Positions 11,753 to 24,248 of a DNA stretch of 64,000 nucleotides are shown here, one piece after another (position 1 is the first letter of the stretch; each line of letters begins with the position of its first letter). Below the pieces are notes generated by a model, which searched no databases, was not told the DNA's origin, and saw only the letters and a list, made by a program, of their open reading frames with translations. Location: NCBI GenBank assembly GCA_022749755.1, contig CM040451.1:9809871-9873870 (forward strand). Direction: 5' to 3'. A program made the translations under genes and the position numbers. Origin of the DNA: Azadirachta indica (Eukaryota; Streptophyta; Magnoliopsida; Sapindales; Meliaceae).

Positions 11753-12977
11753 CCTGATTAAAAACAAGTCCGAATTGGAAAAGATTAAAAACAAGTCTGT
11801 TATTCGGACTACTTTTCCTCCAAAGAGAGATTTTAAAATTATTTTCTTAAAATCAGTAATTCAATTTGATTATTGTCTGATTACATTTCATTTTTGAAAA
11901 CGCAGCGTGTAATCATTGTAGAGTTCTGAAAAGGTACCTGATTAATTCGATTGCATAATGGACCTGGTTGAACAACCCAATCCATGAACAGGCCCTACAC
12001 ATTATGTTCCTTCAGATTTTGATAAGAGAAAATATATATACCACGGGTTTCGAGGTATTTTAGAAATATTATAGTTCCAGGCCGAATTCCGAATTTGTCA
12101 TAAACAAAAATTAAACCAAGGGTTTCGAGGTATTTTAGGAATATTATAGTTTTAGGTCAGGTCAAATATATGTTAACTCGGCCGAATTCCGAATTCGTGA
12201 TAAACAAAAATTATCGAGTTATTTAAAAATTTGGTGATATACAGTTTTAACGGAGGTAATAAATAGGGTACGTATGAGACTAAATTATAAGGGGATGAAG
12301 GATATAGTTTTGATTAATTTGACACATAATTGACTTTAATTACACTTTTTTCTTAAAATTTTCAAAATTGTTTAATTACACAATTGTTTTGTTTTAATTT
12401 TATTTATCAATTTTTGTAGGATAGTTTAATTACTTTGTGTTATCCGCATTCGTTCATATGACGTATATATATTGCATAAGTTTTAATTTTCCAGACCTCT
12501 GCTGCACAAAAGAGAAAGAGAATTAATTTTCGTATCAAATTCAACTAATGCTCCTTTCCTCATTGTATTTTATTTATTGAAAGGAATTAAATTAAGTCAT
12601 TAAAGTAAATGTGTAAATGTGTAAATGTTGAAAAAACTCTATAAAGTCATTAAAGTATATTATTAGAGTATATTTACATTAAAGCACAGCATTTAGTTTG
12701 GGAGTTGGGATAATTTAATAGTTAATATAATATTGTTTTATTGCAAAACAGGGGCTGCTTTGGTGCTAATTTTCATTTTAAAAGTGCAGATGTGTGAACG
12801 ACAGAAAAATAATTATGTAGACTATCCCTATTTTCAAATAAGAAAAAGTTTTAATGCCTTTATTTAGACAGTAATTAATTAATATATTCATACAACTTTA
12901 TATATTATATATCCTCAAGTCATCAGTCTTCAGTGTCATAGCATTGTACCGTAATTAGGATTTTGTTTCGGATAACA
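11753..12977. other. Intergenic region between CRK2 and CRK3, duplicated upstream of CRK6
   Basis: The first 250 bp resemble the J-gene upstream region (7850-8000). From about 11970 on, the sequence matches the region starting near 40720 before CRK6, including ACCCAATCCATGAACAGG and CTTCAGATTTTGATAA. It is AT-rich with no supported gene. The last part, TCCTCAAGTCATCAGTCTTC, is shared with the CRK6 leader. Confidence 0.5.
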
Positions 12978-14641
12978 ATGGAGATTATCGTCTTCTCTGG
13001 TTCAAAAACAATTCGCTTACTTCACCTTCTTTCTTTTCTATGCGTTGTTATGTCACTGAGTACTCCTGAACGCTTGTATTTTTCTTGCTTACATCGTGCT
13101 AATGCTACTGCTTGCAGCATGTTTACGAACAACTTCCACCATTTCTTGGACAGAACCATTTGTTTAGATGAAGCCAGCAACTTCGCTTATAACAAAACAA
13201 CCAAAGGAGATTATTATCCAGACAAAGTTTAGGGTCTTTATCTCTGTAGTGGGGATCTCGATAGCCAATCCTGTCTGAATTGTGTAGTTTTAGCATTTAA
13301 GAGACTTGTGACGAATTGTGCTGGCACCAAAGAAGCAATTATGTGGCATAACGATTGTATGGTGCGTTATTCTGATACAGCTTTCACCTCAAAGCCAGAG
13401 ACAACACCGCATAAATGTGTGAGGAACAGAAAAAACTTTACTGAACCTGAAAAATTCGGAAAGATCCTGACTCAGCCCTTGGATGAAGTAATATCGATGG
13501 CAACTTCAAAAAATGCTTCTAAAAAGTATGCAACCCGTATTTAGTGTTTCGAGCATTGATAACGTATATAGTCTCGCACAGTGCATACCAGATTTGTCAG
13601 TAGAAGAGTGCAGAACGTGCCCGAGGATTGCTGCGGCTTCAGTTCTAAGCTGGTACCAGGATAGACAAGGCGCCAGATTTCTTAACCCAAGTTGTAATAT
13701 AAGGTTTAAGCTGTACCCATTTTCCTTTGCGCATGAAGCTCGCCCATTCAGCCCATCCAGCCTTCCAGCCAGTCTTAAAGGTGAGTTCATACATATGATA
13801 GCAGTACAAATGATGGGTTTTAAGTTCCGCGTGGAGAGGAAACAAACAGTCATGAGGTTCAATTGCTTGAACTAGAAGGTAGAATTACAAATTAAATGAT
13901 CACTCCTGTGATGTTTTGGAAGGACAGAAACAGTTGAAAGCTCAAGAGTTACCTCTGTTTCCATTCAATCTTACACTCAAAGCTACACAACATTTCTCTG
14001 ACAAAAATAAGCCAGGAGGAGGTGGATTTGGCCTGGTATACAAGGTAATTATTATAGTCTAATAGTTTAAATTAGCACTTCCTCATTTTATGGTAAGAAT
14101 GGGAATTTGCTTGCAGGGTATATTAGCTGACGGAAGGGAAATTGCAGTGAAGAGGCTCTCAAGGACATCCGGACAAGGCCTACAAGAGTTTAAGAATGAA
14201 ATTACTGTTATTGCCAAATTACAACACAAGAATCTTGTTAGGCTCTTTGGTTGCTGCTTGGAGGAAAATGAATCGCTGCTTATCTATGAGTATATGCCCA
14301 ACAAAAGCCTTGATGTGTTCCTCTTCGGTTTGTATTGAAGTTTTTCTAATGCTAGTTCATTTACAGAAATGGGAAGTAAGACTTGGATGCATTTCACTAA
14401 TTGCTGGTTGTTATGTTGTACAAATAAAAGCAAACATGTGGGGCTATTTCAGCTTGATTATGGTTAGTATTTAAGTCTCCCATGTGGCTAGGGGTCCTGT
14501 TTACATGGATTGCATTATTTGTGCAACATAACTACCATCATCACAGCAATTGTACCCAATTCCTTCTTTTTCCTCTCTTTTCCCCACCTTCCCTTATCCA
14601 CAAAGCACGTAATTAATCAAGAAAAATATGTATGCAATTAA

Positions 14642-14884
<243 letters not shown>

Positions 14885-15444
14885 TAGTAAGTGTTTTCGA
14901 TCATTATTTTACTCTGTTTTCTTACCAATAGTTGGAAAATGTATATTTTTGTTGGTCAAAATTGCTTCTTTTACCAGAAACCTGCCAATTTATATAAATC
15001 TCAATTTCTTTATTACATGATAGTAATATTATTGTACTATATTTCTAAACAGTGGATATATGGCGCTAGAATATGTTATGGAAGGATTATTTTCAATAAA
15101 ATCAGATGTGTTCAGTTTTGAAGTTCTTTTGTTTGAAATTATAAGTGGAAATAAGAACAGTTGATTTTATCATTCAAAACATGGTCAAAACCTCCTTAAT
15201 TATGTTCGTAACTATCTCTATCTACCAATTTTTTTTGAAAAATAATTTCAAATGATTGTTAGTCTAATCTCAATTGTTTATGTTGACTTTTATAATATTT
15301 CAGACATGAAAATTTTGTTGTAAAGGAGAAGCACTAAAGCTGATGCATCTAGTAATCGAGCTGTCAAGTAGACTTGTATTCTCGCTGAACAGTTGAAATG
15401 TATACCTATTGGCTTATTGTGTCCAGGAAGACCCAATAGACATA

Positions 15445-15449
15445 TCTAT
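15445..15449. repeat. Target-site duplication of the gypsy element, left
   Basis: TCTAT abuts the left LTR. The right flank at 23439-23443 is CCTAT, matching at four of five bases. CRK6 reads CCTAT at this place in exon 7, so the left copy has mutated. Confidence 0.7.
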
Positions 15450-17129
15450 TGTAATGCAATGTTCTTATATAGGGAATGGAAGGAAAATAGATTAATTTAT
15501 TTTTCAAATTTGAAATTAAGACTCAATTACAATTGAATAAGATAGATAATAATTTTGATTTAGGAATTCAAATTTGGATTTTGAAATTAGGATTTATAGT
15601 TTTGATAGATTAGTTTATTTGATTTTTGAAGTTGAATTTTGGATTTTAAAATTATGATTTATGGTTTTAATTGATTAATTTATTTAATTTTTGAAATTGA
15701 ATTTTAGATTATCACTTTTGAATTTGAAAGCCAATTTTTATCTACAAATAAGTGTAAGTATCTCACTTCACACTATAAGTTTTACTTTACAAATTTACTA
15801 AATACTCTTTAGAAAGTTTTCTCTCTAAGTTCTACATCTTTTCAAGGTTTCGTAGAAAAAAATCTATAAAAGTGTAGTTAATCTGAGAAGTGGGTGGCTT
15901 ATTATTGAGCATAAAAAAATTTTATTGGCTTGTTATTGTTTTGAGGTAAATAGATTTATACATAATGTATTGTAATCAAATGCTTAAAACTATTAATAAC
16001 AATTGTAAGCATGAATATGTTTATAAGAGATGAGGTTGTTTTATGCATTTGTTTCAAGTAAGTTTTTCTATAAACTAAATTATGAATTTTTTTAGTTTGT
16101 ATCATTTTCATGGTTTTAAGAAAAATAAAACTTGATTTATGTTAACTAGTTTATTAGAAAATTGTGTCTTTTCTCATCTTATTAATGTTACTTAAATGAG
16201 ATTAATATTTTTTTAAATGCATATTTTAGCTTAAAAGAAAATTATTTTATTTTTACTTAACTTGTTTAATTACCAAACCATAAAGTGTATTATTTATTTA
16301 TCAACACTTTTTAGGCGGTTACAAATTTATTTTCTTCGTACACTAATTTTAAAAATGATTATTAGTTGTACTTTTTCATATAAATCATTGAATGTATTAT
16401 ATCATTGAGTATATAAAATAAATGTTACTGAATCTATTGTACATGAAAAGTCATATTTAGTAATTAATGTTTAGCTCATTATTTATAATAACTGTTTTTG
16501 TTATTGTTACTGACTGCCTAGTTAGGTTATTGTTTATGCACTTATTGATTGTTAATGACCAAATTTTTGGGTTTTGAATATACTGAATTGTTATAAATGA
16601 GACACCGAGATACTAATGATGTTATAAGACATGAGCTAAATATATTATTAAATGTCTTATTACATATTGAAATTTTATAAATTCTTTCATGTTTTGGTTT
16701 ATTAAATGTAAGGTGCATGCTTACATATAATTGAATGTTTCTACTAAAATAAGAATTTGTTTATCTTAATATAATATTATTGTTCTTAAAATTAATGTTT
16801 TATAATTATTTTTTTTACTATTTGTTTATAATTTTATGTATAAATTTATTTTATTCCTCGTCATCACTATTTTACAGATTAAGGTATGAATAAAGGATTG
16901 ACAGGGGTTTAAAGTTTGACTATTTTGGAGATTAGAATGTTTTGTAATAAGGAACATTTAGGTTTGAATTTTTATTTTGGCTTAAGTTGTCATTAAAAAT
17001 TTGTTATACTTTGAGATTTTATATTATATATGGAGGTTTTATTTTATTTGTAATGTTAAATTCGATACAATTTGAAGTTAGGTTGCACCATAATTTTTGT
17101 TTTATTGAGGCAAAATTTGGGGTGTTATA
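15450..17129 (+). repeat. Left LTR of the gypsy element
   Basis: This 1680-bp LTR starts TGTAATGC and ends TGTTATA, where the right LTR has TGTTACA, so the terminal CA has decayed to TA. It lacks the 55-bp tandem duplication seen in the right LTR. Confidence 0.85.
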
Positions 17130-17133
17130 ATTT

Positions 17134-17146
17134 TGGTATTAGAGCC
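17134..17146 (+). other. Primer-binding site (tRNA-Met type)
   Basis: TGGTATTAGAGCC lies five bases after the left LTR. It differs at one base from TGGTATCAGAGCC, the usual initiator-tRNA-Met complementary primer site of plant LTR elements. Confidence 0.8.
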
Positions 17147-17442
17147 TAAGTTTATGATTCTATAAACCTTAATGGTTAAGAATTAGTAGTATAGTAATAA
17201 CATCAATAGTAAAATGAAGGTTTTATAGATATTTGATTGATTAATTCACACGCTTTAAAAAACAAAAGAATTGGTGATTTATTAGATAAGGTATTGATAT
17301 TAAAGAATACTAAATTGGTTAGTTTGGAGGGTTTTAGTTGTCTTATTGTTTGCAACATGTGTGTTTTATTTTGCCTTGTTTGGTTGAGGGAAATGTTTTT
17401 TCTTTTTCTTTCTAAAATTTATAACTGACTATAATAGATAGA

Positions 17443-18555
17443 ATGACGCGAACCACTAAAGCTAATACCAAATGAGCTATACAAAGCGTGACTGATGCTT
17501 AAGGTGCTACTAGTAATGCTTAAGACACTACTAGTAATGCTTAAGGCACTACTAGGACTACTAACCCCACTATTTGCGAACTTGCTCAAGAAGCCAATCC
17601 TATAGTATGAATGATGGCTATAATTGTGGAGCAACAATGTAGCCTATTACAACAATTACTCTAAAATCGAGCCACACCTCAGAGTGATAAGAATGTTGGG
17701 GAATAAAGTAATGCCATGGTGACCTTGGAGCGATTCAAAAAATTGGGATTACCAGTATTCCATGAAACTACTGACCCTATGGTTGCTGATGCATGGTTAA
17801 AGCACATGAGACGATATTCTCGACTTTTGGTTGTAATAATGACCAAAAGGTAGTATTTGTCTCGTTTGTACTTCAAGGAAATGTAGATTATTGGTGGGAA
17901 GTTAAGAGCTCAACAAGGTACAATTACTTGGGATAGGTTTGTGGAAGATTCCTTGGAGAAATATTTTTCCAAGCATGTTCGTGATCAAATAGAGGTTGAT
18001 TTCCTCAAGATCACTTAAGGAAACAAGTCTGTGATAAAGTATGAGGAATAATTTACTTCATTATCACAGTTTGCCCTTTCATAAGTAGCCAATGAGTATA
18101 GTAAGTGTAAATGTTTCTTACAAGGTTTATGTCCAGCCATGAAGTCTCGCTTGTCAATCTTAAAGCTGTCTGTGTATACTGACATGGTAGACAGAGCTAT
18201 TATCACAAAAAATTACTTGAATGAATCTCAAACCAAACGAGATCAACGGAACAAGCAGAATCGTTATGGTTCATCTTAGGGTCGAGGTACTAACATGTAG
18301 GGCAGTCAAATCTAGAAAGATTATAGTGGTGATAACAAGAGTAGGCATAAGATTACAACTAATTCTCAAAAGGATATTTTTTCTTGCATACGCTGTGGTA
18401 ATAAGCATAGTGATGAATGCTATATAATCAAGGAAGCATGTTTTCCCTGCGGACAGATTGGTTAAAAGATTAAAGAGTGTCTAAAAAGTTATGCTGGTGC
18501 TACTAGCAACGAAGGAGATGAAGGTCAGAGAAAGAAGTTGAGGGTAGAGGGATGA
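17443..18555 (+). pseudogene. Gypsy gag remnant
   Basis: From an ATG at 17443 the frame reads MTRTTKANTK and then hits stops. The capsid part is recognisable near 17930-18000 (WDRFVEDSLEKYFSKHVRD), as in plant retrotransposon gag proteins. A cysteine-rich nucleocapsid remnant lies near 18390-18480 (CIRCGNKHSDEC and CFPCGQIG), with a stop where the histidine of the second knuckle is expected. At least ten in-frame stops show it is dead. Confidence 0.8.
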
Positions 18556-18564
18556 GTCTTTACA

Positions 18565-18951
18565 ATGACTAAACAAGATGTTGAAGCATCTAATAACGTT
18601 ATACAAGGTACACTATCTTTGTTTTCTAGAGTTATTAGAGTGTTATTTGATTTCGGGGCTACACATTTTTTTATATCGTGTGTATTGTCACGTTATGTTG
18701 ATAGACCTAGTGAACCATTAAAGTATTGTTTATCAATTACTACTCCTATGAGTGATAATATGATAGTAGGTTGGGTATATAAATCTTGTATGCTTAACTT
18801 AGGTGATAGGGAATTCTTAGTTAATCATTTACCATTAGAGATGCATGACTTTAAGGTTATTTTAGGAATGAACTGGTTGGCTACTTATCATGCTAGTATT
18901 GATTGTTATACCAGGAAATTATGTTTAATATACCTGGGAATTAGAGTGTGA
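18565..18951 (+). pseudogene. Gypsy aspartic protease remnant
   Basis: An open stretch of 128 codons contains VLFDFGATHFFIS, corresponding to the D-S/T-G-A active site of retrotransposon proteases, but with Phe in place of Ser/Thr. It continues through ILGMNWLATYHASIDC, a typical post-protease stretch. The substituted active site predicts no activity. Confidence 0.8.
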
Positions 18952-19650
18952 TGATAACAAAAGGGTGTGATGCATTTTTAGCTAATGTGATTGTTGATCA
19001 AAACCATAGAATTTGTCTTAGAGATATTTCTGTGATTAAAGAATTTTCTAATGTGTTTCTGAGAAGTTGTCTAGGATACTCCCTAATCGAGAAATTAAGT
19101 TCGCAATCAACCTATTTCCCCGTACTACACCAATTTTTAAGGCTCTTTATCGAATAGCACCAATTGGGTTGAAGGAATTGAAGATTCAATTGCAAGATCT
19201 ACGCAATATGGACATTATGAGTTTATAGTCATATCATTTGGGTTGACTAATACACTTGCAGCATTTATGGATTTGATGAATCGAGTCTTTCAGCCTTATC
19301 TTGAGCAATTTGTTATTGTATTCATCGATGACATATTACTTTATTCTAAGAGTAGGGAAGAGCATAAGAAGCATTTGAGAGTTGTTCTCCAAACCCTTCA
19401 AGAGAAGAAGCTCTACTTGAAGTTTAAGAAGTGTTAGTTTTGGCTTAGTCAAGTGGTATTTTTGGGGCATGTGGTTTCTAAAATTGAATTTTTGTTGATC
19501 CTGCCAAGGTCGAAGCAGTAGTTAACTAGCCAAGACCTACTAATGTTATAGAGGTCAGAAGTTTTCTAGGCCTAGTTGACTATTACTGATAATTTGTATG
19601 GGTATTTTCTAATTTGTCAGTTTCTGTGACTCAATTGACAAGAAAGAATG
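18952..19650 (+). pseudogene. Gypsy reverse transcriptase remnant with core deletion
   Basis: The catalytic YxDD-type motif is present as [10 protein letters not shown] near 19322-19351, followed by [11 protein letters not shown]. The N-terminal linker ends at KELKIQLQD near 19200 and jumps directly to YGHYEFIV. The fingers and first part of the palm, a few hundred bases, are therefore deleted. Confidence 0.8.
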
Positions 19651-19699
19651 CAAAGTTCGAGTAGAGTAAGGAATGTGAGAAGAGTTTTCATGAGTTGAA

Positions 19700-20140
19700 G
19701 GAAAAATCAGTTTCTGCCCTAGTTCTGAATATTCCTTTTGGTGGTGATGGGTATGTCATTTATAGTGATGTTTATAGGAAGGGATTGGGCTGTGTGCTAA
19801 TGCAGCATGACAAAGTATAGCTTACGCCTCTAGACAGTTGAAGAGTTATGAACAGAATTACCTGACTCGTGATTTGGAGTTAGTAGTAGTGGTTTTTACT
19901 TTAAAGATCTAGAGACACTATCTCTATAGAGAAACTTGTGAAATCTACACCGACCACAAGAGTTTGAAATATCTATTTACCCAGAAAGAATTGAATTTAA
20001 GGTAATAGAGATGGCTAGAGCGAGTGAAAGATTATGATTATACAATTAATTATCATCCTGGCAAGGCATATGTGGTAGCATATGCACTAAGTAGGAAATC
20101 TTCAAGGAGTTTAGCATGTCTGATCACCACCTAATCATTT
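19700..20140 (+). pseudogene. Gypsy RNase H remnant
   Basis: YVIYSDVYRKGLGCVLMQ, around 19750-19805, matches the first acidic strand of gypsy RNase [19 protein letters not shown], near 19950-20000, matches the later TDHKSL block. Stops and frame changes lie between them. Confidence 0.8.
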
Positions 20141-20389
20141 ATATTCGAGGATTTGAGGAAGTTGAATATTGAAGTTATGAAGTATAGAGAAGCTGGTCTT
20201 TTAGCTTATTTGAGAGTTCAACTAACTTTAATTAACAATATTAAAGTAGCTCAGAAGAATAATCTATAGCTTATCAAAATCAGTGACATGGTAAAAAAAA
20301 GGCGAATAATTAGAGTTTAGGTTAGATGATCACAGTATCTTATGGTTAGGGAGAAGACTGTAAATTCCAGCTAATGAAGAATTAAAGAA

Positions 20390-21640
20390 AGAAGTTATGA
20401 AAAAAGCTCATGATTCGATATTTTCTATACATCCAGATAGTATTAAGATGTATAAAGATTTGAGCAATAACTTCTGGTGGAGGAATATGAAGAATGATAT
20501 TGCTAAGTTTGTATTGAGGTGTTTGATTTGCCAGCGAGTAAAGATTGAACACCAATGATCTGGAGGGCTTTTAAAATCACTTACTATTCCAGAATGAAAG
20601 TGGGGACATATCACTATGGATTTTATTTCAGGGTTGCCTCGTTTAAGAAGGAGTTGTGATTCTATATAGGTTATTATTGATCGCTTAACTAAGTTAGTGC
20701 ACTTCTTGGCGATTAAGAGTACCGATAAGCTTGGGCATTTAGCTAAGCTTTTTGTAAAGGAGATAATGAGATTACATGGTGTTCTGATGACTATTATTTT
20801 TTATAGGGACCCATGATTCACCTCTAACTTTTAGGCTAGCTTGCACAAAGAGTTTGGGACGAGATTATAGTTTAGCTCTACCTTTCATCCACAAATTGAT
20901 GGTCAATTAAAAAGAATGATCCAAACTTTTGAAGATATGTGAAGAGCTTGTGTGTTGGATGTAAGAGGCAATTGGGAAGAGCATTTGACATTGATTGAGT
21001 TTGCTTGAAATAATAGTTTTAATTCCAGTATCGGCATAGGACCATATGAAGCTTTGTAATATAGGTCACCTATTTGTTGGGATGAGGTTGGTGAAAGAAG
21101 ACTTTTGGGATCAGAGATTGTTCAAGTCATTGTTAAGAAAATTAGGCTAATCATGGAATGTCTTTACATAGCACAGAATAAACAAGAAAGTTATGCTGAT
21201 AATCGTAGGTGAGACTTAAAATTTCAAGTTGCAGATTATGTTTTCTTGAAGGTGTTGTTGTACAAAGGAGTTTTTCGTTTTGGTAAAAAAAGAAGCTTAG
21301 CCTAAGGTTTATTGAACCTTTTGAGATCTTGGAGAGAACTGGTACTATAGCTTTATTGCCTTGCTTATCCAGACTTTATAATGTACTTCATATGTCAATG
21401 TTAAGGAAATACATAGCTGATCCCTTTCATATCTTGAATTATTAGTCACTTCAAATTTCAAAAGATATGACATTCGAGGAGTTACTAGTGAAAATCGTTG
21501 ACAAAAAAGAGCAAGTATTAAGGATGAGAGTTATTCCATTGGTTAAAGTGTGTTAAGGAAATCACTCGATAGAGGAAACTATATGGGAGAAGGAGATCGA
21601 GATAAAAGAGAAGTACCCCCAACTTTTTAATGATTAACAT
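20390..21640 (+). pseudogene. Gypsy integrase and C-terminal tail remnant
   Basis: A zinc-binding HHCC remnant includes CLICQRVKIEHQ near 20525. The catalytic core follows with ITMDFISGLPRL (first Asp) near 20610, and FHPQIDGQLKRMIQT near 20885 in place of the usual FHPQTDGQSER. The tail includes LLPCLSRLYNVLHMSMLRKY and EETIWEKE, resembling the chromodomain-like end of chromovirus integrases. Many stops are present. Confidence 0.8.
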
Positions 21641-21672
21641 ACGTATTAAAATTTTGAGGATGAAATTTCTTT

Positions 21673-21687
21673 AAGTGGGAGAGAATT
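21673..21687 (+). other. Polypurine tract
   Basis: AAGTGGGAGAGAATT lies immediately before the right LTR, the usual place for the plus-strand primer. Confidence 0.65.
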
Positions 21688-23438
21688 TGTAATGCAATAT
21701 TCTTATATAAGGAATGGAAGGAAAATAAATTAATTTACTTTTCAAATTTGAAATTAAGATTTAATTGCAATTGAATAAGATGGATAATAATTTTGATTTA
21801 GGAATTCAAGTTTGGATTTTGAAATTAAGATTTATGGTTTTGATAGATTAGTTTATTTAATTTTTGAAGTTGAATTTTGGATTTTGAAATTAGGATTTAT
21901 GGTTTTAATTGATTATTTTATTTGATTTTTGAAATTGAATATTAGGATATCACTTTTGAATTTGAAAGCCAATTTTTGGCTATAAATAGGTGCAAGTATC
22001 TCATTTCACTCCATAAGTTTTACTTTGCAAATTCACTAAATACTCTTTAAAAAGTTTTCTCTCTAAATTCTACGTTTTTTCAAGGTTTGGTAGAAAGAAG
22101 TCCGTAGATGCGTAGCTAATTCAGGAATTGGGTACCTTATTATTGAGCAGAGAGAAATTTTATTAACTTGTCATTATTGGAATTCGGTAGCTTATTATTG
22201 AGCAGAGAGGAATTTTATTAGCTTGTCATTATTTTGAGGTAACTAGATTTATAGATAATGTATTGTAATCAAATGTTTAAAATTATTGATGACAATTGTA
22301 AGCATGAATATGTTTATAAGAGATGGGGTTGTTTCATGCATTTGTTTCAAATGAGTTCTTCTATAAACTAAATTATGAATTTTCTTATTTTGTATCATTT
22401 TCATGATTTTAAGAAAAATAAAACTTGGTTTATGTTAACTAGTTTACTAGAAAATTGTATCTTTTCTCAATTTTATTACTCTTTCTTAAATGAGATTAAT
22501 ATTCTTTTTAAATGCATATTTTAGCTTAAAAGAAATTTATTTTATTTCCACTTAACTTGTTTAATTACCAAACCATAAAATGTATTATTTACTTATTAAT
22601 ACTTTTTAGGTGGCTACAAATTTATTTTTTTCATACACTAGTTTTAAAAATGATTATTAGTTGTATTTTTTCATATAAATGATTGAATGCATTATATAAT
22701 TGATATGTGAAATAAATGTTATTAAATTTATTGTACATTAAAAGTCATATTTAGTAATTAACGTTTAACTCATTGTCTATAGTAACTGTTTTGTTATTGT
22801 TACCAACTAGCTAGTTGGTTTACTGTTTGTACACTTAATTGACTGTTAATGATCGTATTTTCAGGGTACAAATGTACTGAATTGTTATAAATGAGACATC
22901 GAGGTATTGGTGATGTTATGAAACACGAGTTAAATATATTGTTGAATGTGTTGTTGCATATTAAAATTTTATAAATTCTTTCATGTTTTGATTTATTAAA
23001 TGTGAGGTGCATACTTAAATATTATTAAATGTTTCAACCAAAATAAGAATTTGTTTATCTTGATATAATATTATTGTTCTTAAAATTAATGTTTTATAAT
23101 TATTTTCTTTGCTAGTTGTTTATAATTTTATGTATAAATTTACTTACTGAATAGGTGACTCACTTCTTATTATCACTATTTTACAGATTAAGGTATGAAT
23201 AAAGGATTGATAGAAGTTTAGAGCTTGACTATTTTGGAAATTGAAATGTTTTGTAATAAGGAATATTTAGTTTTGAACTTTTATTTTGGCTTACGTTGTC
23301 ATTAAAAGTTTGTTATACTTTGAGATTTTACATTGTATATAGAGGTTTTATTTTATCTGTAATGATAAGTTTGATGTAATTTGAAGTTAGGTTGTACCAT
23401 AATTTTTGTTTTGTTGAGACAAAATTTGGGGTGTTACA
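21688..23438 (+). repeat. Right LTR of the gypsy element
   Basis: This 1751-bp LTR starts TGTAATGC and ends TGTTACA. It is longer than the left LTR mainly because of a 55-bp tandem duplication at about 22124-22234. Confidence 0.85.
22124..22234 (+). repeat. 55-bp tandem duplication within the right LTR
   Basis: Two consecutive units begin GGAATTGGGTACCTTATTAT and GGAATTCGGTAGCTTATTAT. Each continues through TTGAGCAGAGAG and ends near CTTGTCATTATT. The left LTR has one unit, so the duplication arose after insertion or in the template. Confidence 0.8.
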
Positions 23439-23558
23439 CCTATCATGTCATTTATGATTGTTATGTTAGTAAGGGCAACATAACACTTTCTCAACTAGCT
23501 AAACCAACATTTTCTGTTAGGCGAGGTATGGTAAAAATAGTTCAATGTTCGTCAGATA

Positions 23559-24187
23559 TAAGGATGGCGAAATTTCCTATGAGGCCCCAAACCCATGGGG
23601 ATCCACCTCTAACAGGAAAGAATTCAGATAAGTTTACGGGGAATGAGGAGAAGAACGGAGACAAAATAAATCCTCAATTTAATAATAGGACGGGGATTGG
23701 TTTACCTCTCCCCACCCCATTCCTTATTAAAATATATAATATAAATATATTATAATTTATAAATTAAATTTTATATATGTAAATATAATTTTATATTACA
23801 ATTTCTAAAATTATATAATATAATTAAATATAATTAGTAATAAAAAATTGTGGAGTCATGAACTGATATTATAAAAAAAAGAATATACAAATAAAAAGTA
23901 AAAAATTAAAAATTAAAAAGACTCTATATTTTGTTTCCAATATTATATTAATAATATTTTTATTTAAATTAATTAAAATTTTATATTATTAAAATTAGTT
24001 TATAAAAATAATATAAAACGAGAAATTAATATGGGGATGGGGAACTCATTCCCCATGCAGGAATTCTCCATCCCCATCTCATTAAATTTATTAAAGAATG
24101 AAGCGGGGAATAGAGATTAAAATAAAAAATGGGGTGGGAAATGGGGCATGCCTCCCCACCCCTACCTCGTCCAATTTGTCATTTCTA
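23559..24187. mobile_element. Non-autonomous hAT-type element in CRK3 exon 7
   Basis: This 629-bp element is flanked by 8-bp duplications GTCAGATA (23551-23558) and GTTAGATA (24188-24195), matching at 7 of 8. Its ends, TAAGGATGGCGAAATT and, on the other strand, TAGAAATGACAAATT, both derive from TAGGGGTGGCAAATT by G-to-A changes; I recognise that as a plant hAT terminus. Internal G/C-rich blocks of the GGGGATGGGGAA kind near both ends flank an AT-rich middle. It has no transposase coding. Removing it rejoins CRK3 exon 7 to the CRK6 alignment. Confidence 0.8.
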
Positions 24188-24248
24188 GTTAGATATCAAC
24201 TTTTGTACTATTAATGAGATTACTCTTTCAAATATGTCCCCCGTTGAC

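Larger units (their letters stand above)
15450..23438 (+). mobile_element. Ty3/gypsy LTR retrotransposon, degenerate, inside CRK3 exon 7
   Basis: The element is 7989 bp, bounded by two LTRs starting TGTAATGCAAT and ending TGTTAYA. It has a tRNA-Met-type primer site after the left LTR and a purine-rich tract before the right one. The domain order gag, protease, reverse transcriptase, RNase H, integrase identifies Ty3/gypsy; a chromodomain-like tail after integrase suggests a chromovirus-type lineage. All coding parts carry stops or deletions, so it cannot move on its own. The LTRs differ at about 8 of the first 96 positions by eye, mostly transitions, which points to an old insertion. Confidence 0.92.

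Noticed and set aside
17129..17160. tRNA gene suggested by TGGTATTAGAGCC
   Set aside because: This is the retrotransposon primer site, with no cloverleaf around it.
23381..23755. A 124-codon open frame as a gene
   Set aside because: It is a chance frame across the right LTR end, CRK3 exon 7 and the hAT-type element.
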